Part shown: positions 1-7,249 of the stretch, piece by piece
Layout: each line of letters opens with the position of its first letter
Numbering within the stretch: the first letter of the stretch is position 1
Origin: Kiritimatiellota bacterium
GTDB taxonomy: Bacteria; Verrucomicrobiota; Kiritimatiellia; JAAZAB01
DNA length: 10,000 bases
Assembly: GCA_008636095.1 (NCBI GenBank)
Contig: VSJD01000197.1
Location: 1-10,000, forward strand
Direction of reading: 5' to 3'
The notes under the pieces: generated by a model
Databases searched by the model: none
Told to the model about the DNA's origin: nothing
The model's input: the letters and a program-made list of their open reading frames with translations, nothing else
Program-made: the position numbers and the translations under genes

Positions 1-2
1 GG

Positions 3-92
3 CTGGTTGAGCCGATTGAAGGTAGCCTGTCCGTCATTCAGGTACGCATAATATTTGGTATGAAAAAATTACGAAAAATGCAAAGGATCTGA
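3..92 (+). other. possible 3' end of an upstream gene
   Basis: Frame 3 is open from the window edge to a TGA at 90-92, just before the first transporter, giving 29 codons with no recognisable motif. Frame 1 is also open, to a TAA at 49-51. From base 50 onward the sequence is part of the duplicated unit (it matches 1384 onward), so a coding frame crossing that border would have to end inside the repeat. I cannot tell whether either frame is real. Confidence 0.2.
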
Positions 93-1241
93 ACATGCTC
101 GCAAGTTCCGGGGTCAAGAAATTCTTTGAGAGCCACTGGGAGCAGATTGTGCTTTGGACGATCTTTATCGGCCTCTTTTATCTCTTGAAGCCGTTTTTTC
201 TGCTGATCTTTGAGACATTCCTGATTGTCTATATCACGAAGGGCGTCGTTCAATGGGTTGTGCGCCGGGTGAACCTGAGTTACCGCTTGGCGACGGTGAT
301 AGTTTTCGTGCTGTTTGTGAGCCTGCTGGGGGTGGTAGGCGCCTGGGTGGGACCGCAACTGATTGCCGAGTCCAACCAGGTGCTGGTGGAATTCGCCGGC
401 GAAGGCGAACAACAAACGCAGAAAAAGATCGGCCGGTTCGTCGAGAAGATCGTGGTCAAAAGCATGGGCGCGGAAAAAGCCCTGGCCATCATCGGATCGG
501 GGGAATACGCGGCCATAATGAAATCCGTGAAGGACGAGGCCGCGAAGGCTGTCAAGGCCGCCTTGCCGCATGTGCTCGATTCGATCCTCCGCCTTGTCCG
601 GTTCGGCTGGCATATTCTGATTTCGTTGTTCCTGGCCATCATTATTTCCTTCATTCTGGTCATGGATTGGCAGCGGATCGTTGAAAAAATGAAGGATCTT
701 GAGCAGAGCCGTATTCGCACCTTCTATCTGGGGGCCGCGCCGCATCTCATTGCTTTCGCCGACGTCCTGGGCAAGGCGCTCCGTGCCCAGGCGATTATTA
801 CCGTCTGCAATACGATATTAACCGCGGTCGGACTCTGGCTTTTCGGTGTGCCGAATATTGCCTTGCTTTCGACCATCGTATTTTTTTGCGGGTTCATTCC
901 CATTCTCGGAACATTTCTAAGCTCCATTCCGATCCTGCTCTTTGGCGTTCAAGTCGGCGGACTTATGCTTGTCTTCAAGCTCGTTGTGCTGATTGCGATC
1001 GTCCACGCGTTTGAGGCCTATGTGCTCAACCCGAGGATTACGGCAAAAGTTTTGCACGTCCACCCGATCCTGGTCCTGATCCTGATTCTAGTCGGGGAGC
1101 GGTTTTTTGGCATCTGGGGTATGGTGGTGGGCGTGCCGATCGGGTATTACGTCATCAGTGTTCTGACAGAGCAGGAAGAAGGGCTTGGTGCCGAACCATC
1201 GAAGAGCACGAAATCCTGAGGCGCGCCTGATGAAAACGAAT
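50..1241 (+). repeat. tandem duplication, copy 1
   Basis: Bases 50-1241 align with 1384-2574 at a constant offset of 1,334 bp through the whole coding region. The homology starts about 45 bp upstream of the start codon (AATrTTTGGTATGAAA and the ribosome binding site) and fades within about 25 bp after the original TGA (GGCGCkCCTGAT). My hand count gives roughly 86 mismatches over the 1,125-bp gene, about 92% identity. The spacer 1242-1383 has no counterpart in the 49 bases visible upstream of copy 1. The mismatches are not spread evenly: none lie in 433-696. Confidence 0.95.
95..1219 (+). CDS. AI-2E/PerM family membrane transporter, copy 1
   Basis: 374-residue polytopic inner-membrane protein of the AI-2E transporter family (YdiK/PerM/TqsA type). 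Members export small molecules or act as antiporters; the substrate here cannot be inferred. Hydrophobic segments lie near residues 19-48 and 66-90. A charged soluble region covers about 95-165, followed by a membrane segment at 172-191 ending in MDW, then the C-terminal hydrophobic bundle at 233-356. The family signature is clear: FIPILGTFLSSIP at 267-279, and LNPRI (311-315), then HP, a glycine-rich VGERFFGIWG segment and GVP near 347. Length is normal for the family. ATG 95 is preceded by AAAGGA at 82-87 and is the start conserved in the second copy. The C-terminus carries a short polar tail (SKSTKS) absent from copy 2. Confidence 0.9.
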   Translation: MLASSGVKKFFESHWEQIVLWTIFIGLFYLLKPFFLLIFETFLIVYITKGVVQWVVRRVNLSYRLATVIVFVLFVSLLGVVGAWVGPQLIAESNQVLVEFAGEGEQQTQKKIGRFVEKIVVKSMGAEKALAIIGSGEYAAIMKSVKDEAAKAVKAALPHVLDSILRLVRFGWHILISLFLAIIISFILVMDWQRIVEKMKDLEQSRIRTFYLGAAPHLIAFADVLGKALRAQAIITVCNTILTAVGLWLFGVPNIALLSTIVFFCGFIPILGTFLSSIPILLFGVQVGGLMLVFKLVVLIAIVHAFEAYVLNPRITAKVLHVHPILVLILILVGERFFGIWGMVVGVPIGYYVISVLTEQEEGLGAEPSKSTKS

Positions 1242-1383
1242 CTTTTCGGTGCCGTTTAAATCTGTGAATGACCCTGACGGAACCGCTCAAAATGCAACGC
1301 TGTAGCACTGCGGGCAGGCTGTCGATTTTTCTGGCGAATTTCCCAACCATGAACCTCCTGGCCGTGAACCGTTGAACCTTGCC
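1242..1383. other. spacer between the duplicated transporters
   Basis: 142 bp with no convincing gene, terminator or promoter. It contains degenerate GAACC direct repeats near 1350-1378 (ATGAACCTCC, GTGAACCGTTGAACC) and nothing else that I can interpret. It is not part of the duplicated homology. Confidence 0.5.
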
Positions 1384-2574
1384 AATGTTTGGTATGAAAT
1401 AATAACGAGAAATGCAAAGGAGCTGAACATGCTCGCAAGTTTCGGGGTCAAGAAATTCTTTGAGAGCCACTGGGAGCAGATTGTGCTTTGGACAATACTC
1501 GTCGGGCTTTTCTATCTCTTGAAGCCATTCTTTCTTCTGATCTTTGAGACGTTCCTGATCGTTTATATCACGAAGGGCGTTGTTCAATGGGTTGTGCGCC
1601 GGGTGAACCTGAATTACCGCTTGGCGACGGTGGTCGTTTTTGTGCTGTTTGTGAGCCTGCTGGGGGCGGTAGGCGCCTGGGTGGGACCACAACTGATTGT
1701 CGAGTCCAACCATGTACTGGTGGAATTTGCCGGCGAAGGCGAACAACAAAAGCAGGATAAAATCAACCGGTTCGTCGAGAAGATCGTGGTCAAAAGCATG
1801 GGCGCGGAAAAAGCCCTGGCCATCATCGGATCGGGGGAATACGCGGCCATAATGAAATCCGTGAAGGACGAGGCCGCGAAGGCTGTCAAGGCCGCCTTGC
1901 CGCATGTGCTCGATTCGATCCTCCGCCTTGTCCGGTTCGGCTGGCATATTCTGATTTCGTTGTTCCTGGCCATCATTATTTCCTTCATTCTGGTCATGGA
2001 TTGGCAGCGGATCGTTGAAAAAATGAAGGACCTGGAGCAGAGCCGGATCCGCACCTTCTATCTGGGGGCCGCGCCGCATCTCATTGCCTTTGCCGATGTG
2101 CTGGGTAAGGCGCTCCGCGCCCAAGCGATCATTGCCGTCTGTGGTACGATATTGACGGCGGCCGGACTCTGGCTTTTCGGTGTGCCGAATATTGCCTTGC
2201 TTTCGACCATCGTATTCTTTTGCGGGTTCATTCCCATTCTTGGAGCGTTTCTAAGTTCCATCCCGATCCTGCTTTTTGGCGCTCAAGTCGGTGGGCTTGC
2301 CCTCGTGTTAAAGCTCATTGCGCTGGTTGCACTTGTCAACGCGTTTGAGGCCTATGTGCTCACCCCGAGGATTACGGCAAAAGTTCTGCGCGTCCACCCG
2401 ATCCTGGTCCTGATCCTGATTCTAGTCGGGGAGCGGTTTTTCGGTATCTGGGGTATGGTGGTGGGCGTGCCGATCGGGTATTACGTCATCAGTGTTCTGA
2501 CAGAGCAGGAAGAAGGGCTTGGCGCTGAACCGTAGGCGAGCACGAAACCCTGAGGCGCTCCTGATAAAACAGAA
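1384..2574 (+). repeat. tandem duplication, copy 2
   Basis: Second copy of the 1,334-bp-period duplication. The 5' homology block includes the ribosome binding site. The original terminator codon of the ancestral gene is still readable as TGA at 2551-2553, downstream of the TAG now used. Bases 1767-2030 are identical to 433-696, while both flanks differ from copy 1 at roughly one base in ten. Confidence 0.95.
1429..2535 (+). CDS. AI-2E/PerM family membrane transporter, copy 2
   Basis: 368-residue paralogue of the preceding gene with the same topology and family motifs (FIPILGAFLSSIP; L-T-PRI in place of L-N-PRI; HP; VGERFFGIWG). I start it at ATG 1429, because this base-for-base matches the start of copy 1 and has AAAGGAG just upstream. 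An in-frame TTG at 1372 would add 19 residues but lies outside the homologous coding block. About 25 substitutions separate the two proteins. They cluster at residues 5-113 and 236-321; residues 114-201 are identical. A TCG-to-TAG change at 2533-2535 ends the protein six residues earlier than copy 1, removing only the polar tail. Most substitutions are conservative (V/A, I/V, T/A), so the gene looks functional. Confidence 0.9.
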   Translation: MLASFGVKKFFESHWEQIVLWTILVGLFYLLKPFFLLIFETFLIVYITKGVVQWVVRRVNLNYRLATVVVFVLFVSLLGAVGAWVGPQLIVESNHVLVEFAGEGEQQKQDKINRFVEKIVVKSMGAEKALAIIGSGEYAAIMKSVKDEAAKAVKAALPHVLDSILRLVRFGWHILISLFLAIIISFILVMDWQRIVEKMKDLEQSRIRTFYLGAAPHLIAFADVLGKALRAQAIIAVCGTILTAAGLWLFGVPNIALLSTIVFFCGFIPILGAFLSSIPILLFGAQVGGLALVLKLIALVALVNAFEAYVLTPRITAKVLRVHPILVLILILVGERFFGIWGMVVGVPIGYYVISVLTEQEEGLGAEP

Positions 2575-2590
2575 TTTTAGCCGTGCTGGG

Positions 2591-3046
2591 TCAGAACGGA
2601 ATCATCGCGCCCAGCTCCGGCAGGCGCGCCGCCTCGATCTTCACTGATTTTGTGTGCGAACCGGGATTGAAATAGACTTGGCCCTTTGACAGCAGGGCGC
2701 CGTCGAGGAACACGCGCACAGGCTTAACGTGGCCGAAGGGCGGCACGCAGCCCACCGCGCACCCCGCGAATTCCAGCACCTTTTCCGGCTTGGCAAAAGT
2801 CACCCGCTTTGTTCCCACCTTGGCCGCCAGCCGTTTCGAGTCGAAACGCTGGTCGCCCGGCAGAACCACCAGGATGATTTCGCCTTCGGTGGTTTCCAGC
2901 ATGATGTTTTTTACGGTGTCGGCCAGGGACACTCCCAGCGCTTCCGCCATTGTTGCATTGGTGTGCACCGGATTATGCTCGACCACCTCGTGCGGGGTCT
3001 GGCGTTCCTTCAGCAAGGCAATGATGTTTTCTTCCGGACTACTCAT
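2591..3046 (-). CDS. YbaK/ProX-type aminoacyl-tRNA deacylase
   Basis: 151-residue single-domain protein of the YbaK/aminoacyl-tRNA-synthetase-associated domain family. These cytosolic enzymes hydrolyse mischarged tRNA in trans, for example Cys- or Ala-tRNA(Pro). Family features are visible: VKNIML with the conserved Lys at 46, the LPGDQRFDSKRLA segment at 62-74, the glycine/proline loop GCVPPFGH at 99-106, and NPGSHTKSVKI at 127-137. Length is typical. The start is the ATG at 3044-3046, with a strong GGAGGAG (reverse complement of 3050-3056) upstream. It converges with the transporter copy 2 and diverges from the glycoside hydrolase. Which tRNA it edits (YbaK, ProX or YeaK-like specificity) cannot be settled by eye. 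Confidence 0.88.
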   Translation of the reverse strand: MSSPEENIIALLKERQTPHEVVEHNPVHTNATMAEALGVSLADTVKNIMLETTEGEIILVVLPGDQRFDSKRLAAKVGTKRVTFAKPEKVLEFAGCAVGCVPPFGHVKPVRVFLDGALLSKGQVYFNPGSHTKSVKIEAARLPELGAMIPF

Positions 3047-3067
3047 GCGCTCCTCCGTTTTCTATGG

Positions 3068-3096
3068 TTGCAATTACATGTAATGTGCAATATAGA
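3068..3096 (+). promoter_or_regulatory. candidate promoter with palindromic operator
   Basis: A -35-like TTGCAA (3068-3073) and a -10-like TATAGA (3091-3096) are separated by exactly 17 bp and point toward the glycoside hydrolase. The spacer contains a perfect 12-bp palindrome, ATTACATGTAAT (3073-3084). Its dyad extends to TTGCA on the left and TGCAA on the right, with one extra base. This is the expected position for a repressor site. The same site lies between the two divergent genes, so it could also control the deacylase. No regulator gene is visible nearby. Confidence 0.5.
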
Positions 3097-3098
3097 TC

Positions 3099-3117
3099 TT
3101 GCCTTGCAGAGAGGCAA
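3099..3117. promoter_or_regulatory. inverted repeat in the divergent promoter region
   Basis: Perfect 6-bp inverted repeat TTGCCT / AGGCAA with a 7-nt centre, lying just downstream of the candidate -10, where it would straddle the transcription start or form a small 5' hairpin. A wider dyad TATGG (3063-3067) / CCATA (3120-3124) encloses both this repeat and the palindrome upstream. Confidence 0.35.
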
Positions 3118-3137
3118 TACCATAAACAAAAATTAGA

Positions 3138-6008
3138 ATGCGGGAGATAAAAATAGTGATATCGCTGACCGTCCAATATTTTCTGAACCATCGTCTGGAT
3201 CTGAACGAAATTGAATGGCAAATGGAGGCGATTGCCAAAAAAGGATATCAGGGAGTTTATCCCCATGCCCGGCAGGGGCTGCTGACGCCGTATATGTCGG
3301 AGGATTGGTGGCAGGTGATCGGGAAGATTCTCGATGTCTGTCGGCGGACGGGGACCGAGATGTGGATCTGGGACGAGGATTATTTTCCGAGCGGTCTATC
3401 CGGCGGCCGGGTGGTCTGGGACGATCCCGGTTTGATCGCCAGGGGACTGGAATTTACGATCCGGGCGGTGGAAGGGGCCGGCCCGTTCGAAGTGGACTTT
3501 GGCCCGGGCATGCTCCTGCGGGCCTACGCGGTCGGCGAAGGCGGGGTGGAAGATATCACAAAATACTGCGGGACGCGGCGGCAGACTTGGACCCCGCGTT
3601 ATGTCCAGCATTCGGCGTATTCGTCTCGGATCAATTTGATCGGTCATCCGCACTGGCGGTGCAGCATGGACGTAAATAGGTTTGCGGCCGCATGGCGGCC
3701 CGCCAAGCCTGGGAAATATACGATCGTCGGCGTGGTCATCAACAAAACGGAGGGGGTCCATCCGGACATGTTAAATCCGGAGAGCGTGAAACGATTTATT
3801 GAATTGAACTACGAACCGTATTACGCGCGGTTCGGCAAGGAGTTTGGCAAACTGATCAAGGGGGCGTTTACCGATGAGCCGAGTCCGGGCGGGTTTGTGT
3901 TTCCGTGGACGAAAAAATTTCCGGACGAATTCAGGATGGACCATGGCTATGCAATTCTCGACTTCCTGCCGCATCTGGCGCTCGATATCGATTCGCGAAG
4001 CCCGGTGGTTCGGCATCATTACCGCCTGACGCAGCATCGGCTGCAGCGGGAAAATTACGTGGAGCAGATCGGCCGGTGGTGCGAGGCCCACGGGATCGCG
4101 TTTGCCGGGCATTTGACCAGGACGGAGTGGCTTGCCCTGGACGCCTATTACTGGCCGAACGAGCTGCGGTGTTATAAACCGATGCATATTCCTTCGTCCG
4201 ATCCGCTGACTGCCAGTTGCGGATGGAAGGACGCGGCGGCATATCATACGGGATTGAAAGTGACGTCTTCGGCGGCCCATCTCTTCGGCCGGGAGAAGGC
4301 CGGCAGTGACGCCCTGGCCGTGATCGGTGATGAGGCGTCCATCCGCGATTTGAAATATCAACTCGATTACCAGATGGTTCTCGGCGTTAATTATTTCGTG
4401 ATTCACGGGCTGGGCTACTCGTTGGACGGCCCGCGCAAGGATGAGGTGCCGCCCTCGCTGTTTTATCAGCATACGGAATGGAAACACATGAAAACCCTGT
4501 GGGATCATGTGCGGACGACCTGCGAGGCCCTGACGGGCGGCGTGCATGTGTGCGACCTGGCAATGTTATATCCCTCGACCAGCCTGGGCTGCCGGATTAA
4601 TGTCCCGGATCACCTGAATCTGGCCAATGCGGATGAACGGCAGATCCACGCGCTGGTGGATGAGTTGCTCAGCCACCAGAAGGATTTCGATCTGATCGAT
4701 GAGATCACCCTGCAGGAATGCGTGACGGCGGAGGGAAAAATCACCACGCCGGAAAAATATCGCACCATTATTCTGCCGTATCTCCACTATATCGACGCTG
4801 GAGCAGCCGAGGCCCTGCTTCGGTTTTCCAGGGCGGGCGGAAAAGTAATCGCAATCGGAGTCATGCCGATGGCAATGACGAAGGATCTGGCAAACCCCCT
4901 GAAGAAATGGGCGGATACATCGGTGGTCTTCTCGCCGAGTCCGGAGGTGTCAATCCTGGATACGCTTTCCGGTCCGAAGGTCCAGGGCGCGGGGGCTCGG
5001 GATGTTTTTGTTCTCCGGCGGAAGAAAGATAAGGAATTGCGGGCTTTTGTGTTCAATCGATCCGAGAATGATTTTGCAGGAACGGTGGACGGCCAGGCGG
5101 TTTCGATTCCGGGCCGAGGCAGTCTGATGCTGACCGGGGCGGTCGAGCCGGCTAAAGCGTTGTCCAGCAAACTGGCCGAAGATATCTCCACCGCCTGGAT
5201 GGTGTCGTTTGAACCTAATCAGTTGCCGCTGAGCTTTTGGCATTCGACCCCCCTCGCGGAATTGCAGAATGATGAAGCGAGATTTTATGCCCCCGGTTAT
5301 GACCTGATGATCCGACAGAAAGATCCGTGTCCGGAAGGGGACGGCAAGGCATTTTATCATTGCCGGTTTATGCTCACGGACCAGATTCCGGACGCCCGGC
5401 TGGTAATGGAAGACGCAACCATCGCGGGAAATTGGAAACTGTTTGTCAATGGAGTCAGGGTTTCCGACTGGAAGCGGGCGGTGGTCTTCGACTGCCGGAA
5501 TATCGAAGCCCCGGTCGGCCATGCCCTCCGCGGCGGATCGACCCCGACGTTGAATATAATCACGATCGAAACCGAAGGTCCGGGCCGCGGACTTAAAGAA
5601 GTTCCCTATCTCTACGGAACATTTACCTGCGAATTCCGTTACAGCCATCTGTCGTTCCCCTTCGTCAAGGGGGCCGTAAAGGAGCTTTTCCCAGAACCAC
5701 TTCAACCGTGGAACATTCTGGGCTATCCCACCTTCTCCGGGTCCGCGACCTACCGGCGAAAAATCGAAATACGGAAGGCGGGAAATTATCTCCTCGATCT
5801 GGGAACGGTCTATGATGTGGCGGTGGTTTGTCTCGATGGAAAACCGGCGACCACTTTAGCCTGGTCCCCGTACCGCTGCTCATTAAATAACCTTGCGGCG
5901 GGTACTCATGAATTGGCCATTGAGGTGTCCAATCCACCAGCCAATCGCAATCGGGCCGCTCACCTGCCGGCCGGGCTACTCGGTCCGGTGCGGCTGATTA
6001 CGCGATAA
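3138..6008 (+). CDS. GH106-like glycoside hydrolase (alpha-L-rhamnosidase-related)
   Basis: 956-residue protein resembling the large glycoside hydrolases related to GH106 alpha-L-rhamnosidases. An N-terminal barrel runs to about residue 460 and contains the typical MWIWDEDYFPSG..GG segment (75-90), a TDEP motif (E247) and GDEAS (E399). The two glutamates are my candidate catalytic pair. A glutamine-amidotransferase-like region follows (LAMLYP near 473; IILPYLHYID...GGKVIAIG at 545-575). The C-terminus has GH2-type sugar-binding beta-sandwich sequence (LFVNGVRV near 768; LGTVYDVAVVCLDGK, then SPYR, and N..AN near 884-940). No signal peptide is visible, so it should act in the cytoplasm on imported oligosaccharide. 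ATG 3138 has no ribosome binding site. GTG 3156 has GGGAG at 3142-3146 and a 9-nt spacing, so the real start may be six codons in. The substrate is unknown; other deoxy-sugar or galactoside activities are possible. Confidence 0.75.
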   Translation: MREIKIVISLTVQYFLNHRLDLNEIEWQMEAIAKKGYQGVYPHARQGLLTPYMSEDWWQVIGKILDVCRRTGTEMWIWDEDYFPSGLSGGRVVWDDPGLIARGLEFTIRAVEGAGPFEVDFGPGMLLRAYAVGEGGVEDITKYCGTRRQTWTPRYVQHSAYSSRINLIGHPHWRCSMDVNRFAAAWRPAKPGKYTIVGVVINKTEGVHPDMLNPESVKRFIELNYEPYYARFGKEFGKLIKGAFTDEPSPGGFVFPWTKKFPDEFRMDHGYAILDFLPHLALDIDSRSPVVRHHYRLTQHRLQRENYVEQIGRWCEAHGIAFAGHLTRTEWLALDAYYWPNELRCYKPMHIPSSDPLTASCGWKDAAAYHTGLKVTSSAAHLFGREKAGSDALAVIGDEASIRDLKYQLDYQMVLGVNYFVIHGLGYSLDGPRKDEVPPSLFYQHTEWKHMKTLWDHVRTTCEALTGGVHVCDLAMLYPSTSLGCRINVPDHLNLANADERQIHALVDELLSHQKDFDLIDEITLQECVTAEGKITTPEKYRTIILPYLHYIDAGAAEALLRFSRAGGKVIAIGVMPMAMTKDLANPLKKWADTSVVFSPSPEVSILDTLSGPKVQGAGARDVFVLRRKKDKELRAFVFNRSENDFAGTVDGQAVSIPGRGSLMLTGAVEPAKALSSKLAEDISTAWMVSFEPNQLPLSFWHSTPLAELQNDEARFYAPGYDLMIRQKDPCPEGDGKAFYHCRFMLTDQIPDARLVMEDATIAGNWKLFVNGVRVSDWKRAVVFDCRNIEAPVGHALRGGSTPTLNIITIETEGPGRGLKEVPYLYGTFTCEFRYSHLSFPFVKGAVKELFPEPLQPWNILGYPTFSGSATYRRKIEIRKAGNYLLDLGTVYDVAVVCLDGKPATTLAWSPYRCSLNNLAAGTHELAIEVSNPPANRNRAAHLPAGLLGPVRLITR

Positions 6009-6011
6009 TTT

Positions 6012-6060
6012 TGCCCAGGCATTCCCTGGCATACGGGCGCTTATTTGCCGTCGAAATAAG
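6012..6060 (+). other. weak hairpins after the glycoside hydrolase
   Basis: Two stems follow the stop codon. The first is TGC(C)CAGG / CCTGGCA (6012-6031, one bulge). The second is CTTATTT / AAATAAG (6040-6046 / 6054-6060, 7-nt loop). Neither is followed by a good T-run, so a Rho-independent terminator is only possible. The rest of the 6009-6210 gap shows no gene. I found no convincing promoter for the next gene. Confidence 0.25.
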
Positions 6061-6210
6061 TTTATGGGGGCAAAAAACATCCATCTTTTTACTTGTATCC
6101 CAACGCACGCCCTGCCACATTTTATCTATCAAACAAATCGATGTCCACAGAAGGCATAGCTCGACCAGTTAGTATTACACTTGCTGCGGGCTAATAAGAA
6201 AGGATTTCCC

Positions 6211-7188
6211 GTGGAAATGATTTACCTCAGTCGCAAGGATGTCGAAGACCTGGATATGACCATGAAGGACGTACTGGCCGCCGTGGATAACGGCTTTCGG
6301 CTCAAAGGTCTTGGTAAGACCGAGATGCCTCCCAAGCCCGGTATTCATCCGCGGCCAAATGCCTTTGTTCATGCCATGCCGGCGTACGTGCAGGAGGTAG
6401 AGTCGGCCGGCCTGAAATGGGTCAGCGGCTATCCTTCCAACCCGGACAAGGGCTTGCCCTACATTACGGGACTGCTTGTGCTCAACGATCCCGCCACGGG
6501 CATTCCAATTGCCGTAATGGACTGTGCTTGGATCACCGCCATGCGCACGGGGGCCAGTGTCGGGGTCGCCGCCAAGTACCTGGCCCGCCCGGACAGTCGC
6601 ACGGCCGCCATCCTCGGTTGTGGCGTGCAGGCGCGCACGAGCCTGATGGCCCTGGTCGAAACCCTGCCCCAGCTCAAAGAAGTTCTTTGTTGCGATGCGT
6701 TCCCGGCGGCCACCAAGCGGTTCATGGACGAGATGGGCCAGCGGTTTCCAAAACTGAATCTCATTTCCTGCGCCAGTCCCGCCGATATGATGAAAGGCGC
6801 CGATGTGGTTGTCACGGCCATCCCAATCGTCGCGAAGCCGAAGCCTCCCTTGGAGGCCGGTATGCTTAAAGTCGGCGGCCTGGGTGTGTCGCTGGATTAC
6901 GATTCCGCCTGGACCAGCGCCGCCATGAAGGAATGCGATCGGTTCTGCTCCGATGACGTGGGCCAGTTGCTTTCCACCAAGGAGCACGGTGTCTATTTCA
7001 GCGGCGTTCCGAAAAAGATTTACGCCGACCTGGGCGAACTGGCCGCGGGAAAGAAAAAAGGGCGTACCAACGACCGCGAAAAAATCTTCGCCATGAACAT
7101 GGGTATTGCCGTGGACGACATGGTCACGGCCAAAGTGCTTTATGAACGCGCGGTCAAGACAGGTGCCGGTGTCCGGCTCCCACTGTAA
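6211..7188 (+). CDS. ornithine cyclodeaminase/mu-crystallin family protein
   Basis: 325-residue NAD(P)-dependent enzyme of the ornithine cyclodeaminase/alanine dehydrogenase/mu-crystallin family. Members catalyse cyclodeamination, or reversible reduction of keto or imino acids. Counting from GTG 6211: the substrate-side Lys lies in GLKWVSGYP (K69). An Arg follows in the ITAMRTGAS helix (R112). The Rossmann motif ILGCGVQA (134-141) has the GxGxQA signature. D229 sits in GVSLDYDSAW, where the family has its catalytic Asp. That segment differs from the usual G-D-x-P-G-K/H sequence, so ornithine is an unlikely substrate. I choose GTG 6211 because GAAAGGA (6198-6204) is 6 nt upstream; TTG 6181 would be 10 codons earlier without a ribosome binding site, and ATG 6217 is a further alternative. 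The gene stands alone, with about 200 bp before it and 399 bp after it. A role in supplying an unusual amino acid to the ligases downstream is only inference. Confidence 0.85.
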   Translation: MEMIYLSRKDVEDLDMTMKDVLAAVDNGFRLKGLGKTEMPPKPGIHPRPNAFVHAMPAYVQEVESAGLKWVSGYPSNPDKGLPYITGLLVLNDPATGIPIAVMDCAWITAMRTGASVGVAAKYLARPDSRTAAILGCGVQARTSLMALVETLPQLKEVLCCDAFPAATKRFMDEMGQRFPKLNLISCASPADMMKGADVVVTAIPIVAKPKPPLEAGMLKVGGLGVSLDYDSAWTSAAMKECDRFCSDDVGQLLSTKEHGVYFSGVPKKIYADLGELAAGKKKGRTNDREKIFAMNMGIAVDDMVTAKVLYERAVKTGAGVRLPL

Positions 7189-7249
7189 CGAATTAGTGCT
7201 GTATCCCCGTGATCCGGCGGCTGATAAAAGTCACGGAACGCAAAATTTT
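7189..7249. other. intergenic stretch with a weak stem
   Basis: A perfect 6-bp inverted repeat CCGTGA (7207-7212) / TCACGG (7231-7236) with an 18-nt loop lies just after the dehydrogenase-type gene. No T-run follows, so terminator function is doubtful. No coding signal is seen. Confidence 0.25.

Noticed and set aside
1372..1428. 19-codon N-terminal extension of transporter copy 2 from a TTG
   Set aside because: Not matched in copy 1. The duplicated ribosome binding site and ATG at 1429 are the conserved start.
1147..2124. 325-codon minus-strand open frame across the end of copy 1 and most of copy 2
   Set aside because: It is antisense to the transporter genes. A matching minus-strand frame exists over copy 1 only because the DNA is duplicated. 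It has no family motif, while the plus strand encodes a clear membrane family.
2538..2588. Possible terminator between the convergent transporter and deacylase genes (AGCACG / CGTGCT)
   Set aside because: Only 6 bp with a loop of nearly 40 nt and no T-run on either strand.
50..2588. Composite transposon or insertion sequence as the cause of the duplication
   Set aside because: No transposase, terminal inverted repeats or target-site duplications are visible; unequal recombination explains a simple tandem copy.
2729..3136. 135-codon plus-strand open frame
   Set aside because: Antisense to the YbaK-type deacylase and running into the divergent promoter region; no domain resemblance.
3771..4547. 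258-codon minus-strand open frame
   Set aside because: Shadow of the GC-rich third positions of the glycoside hydrolase. No ribosome binding site and no motif.
6175..6987. 270-codon minus-strand open frame
   Set aside because: Antisense to the ornithine cyclodeaminase family gene, whose Rossmann and substrate motifs are unmistakable.
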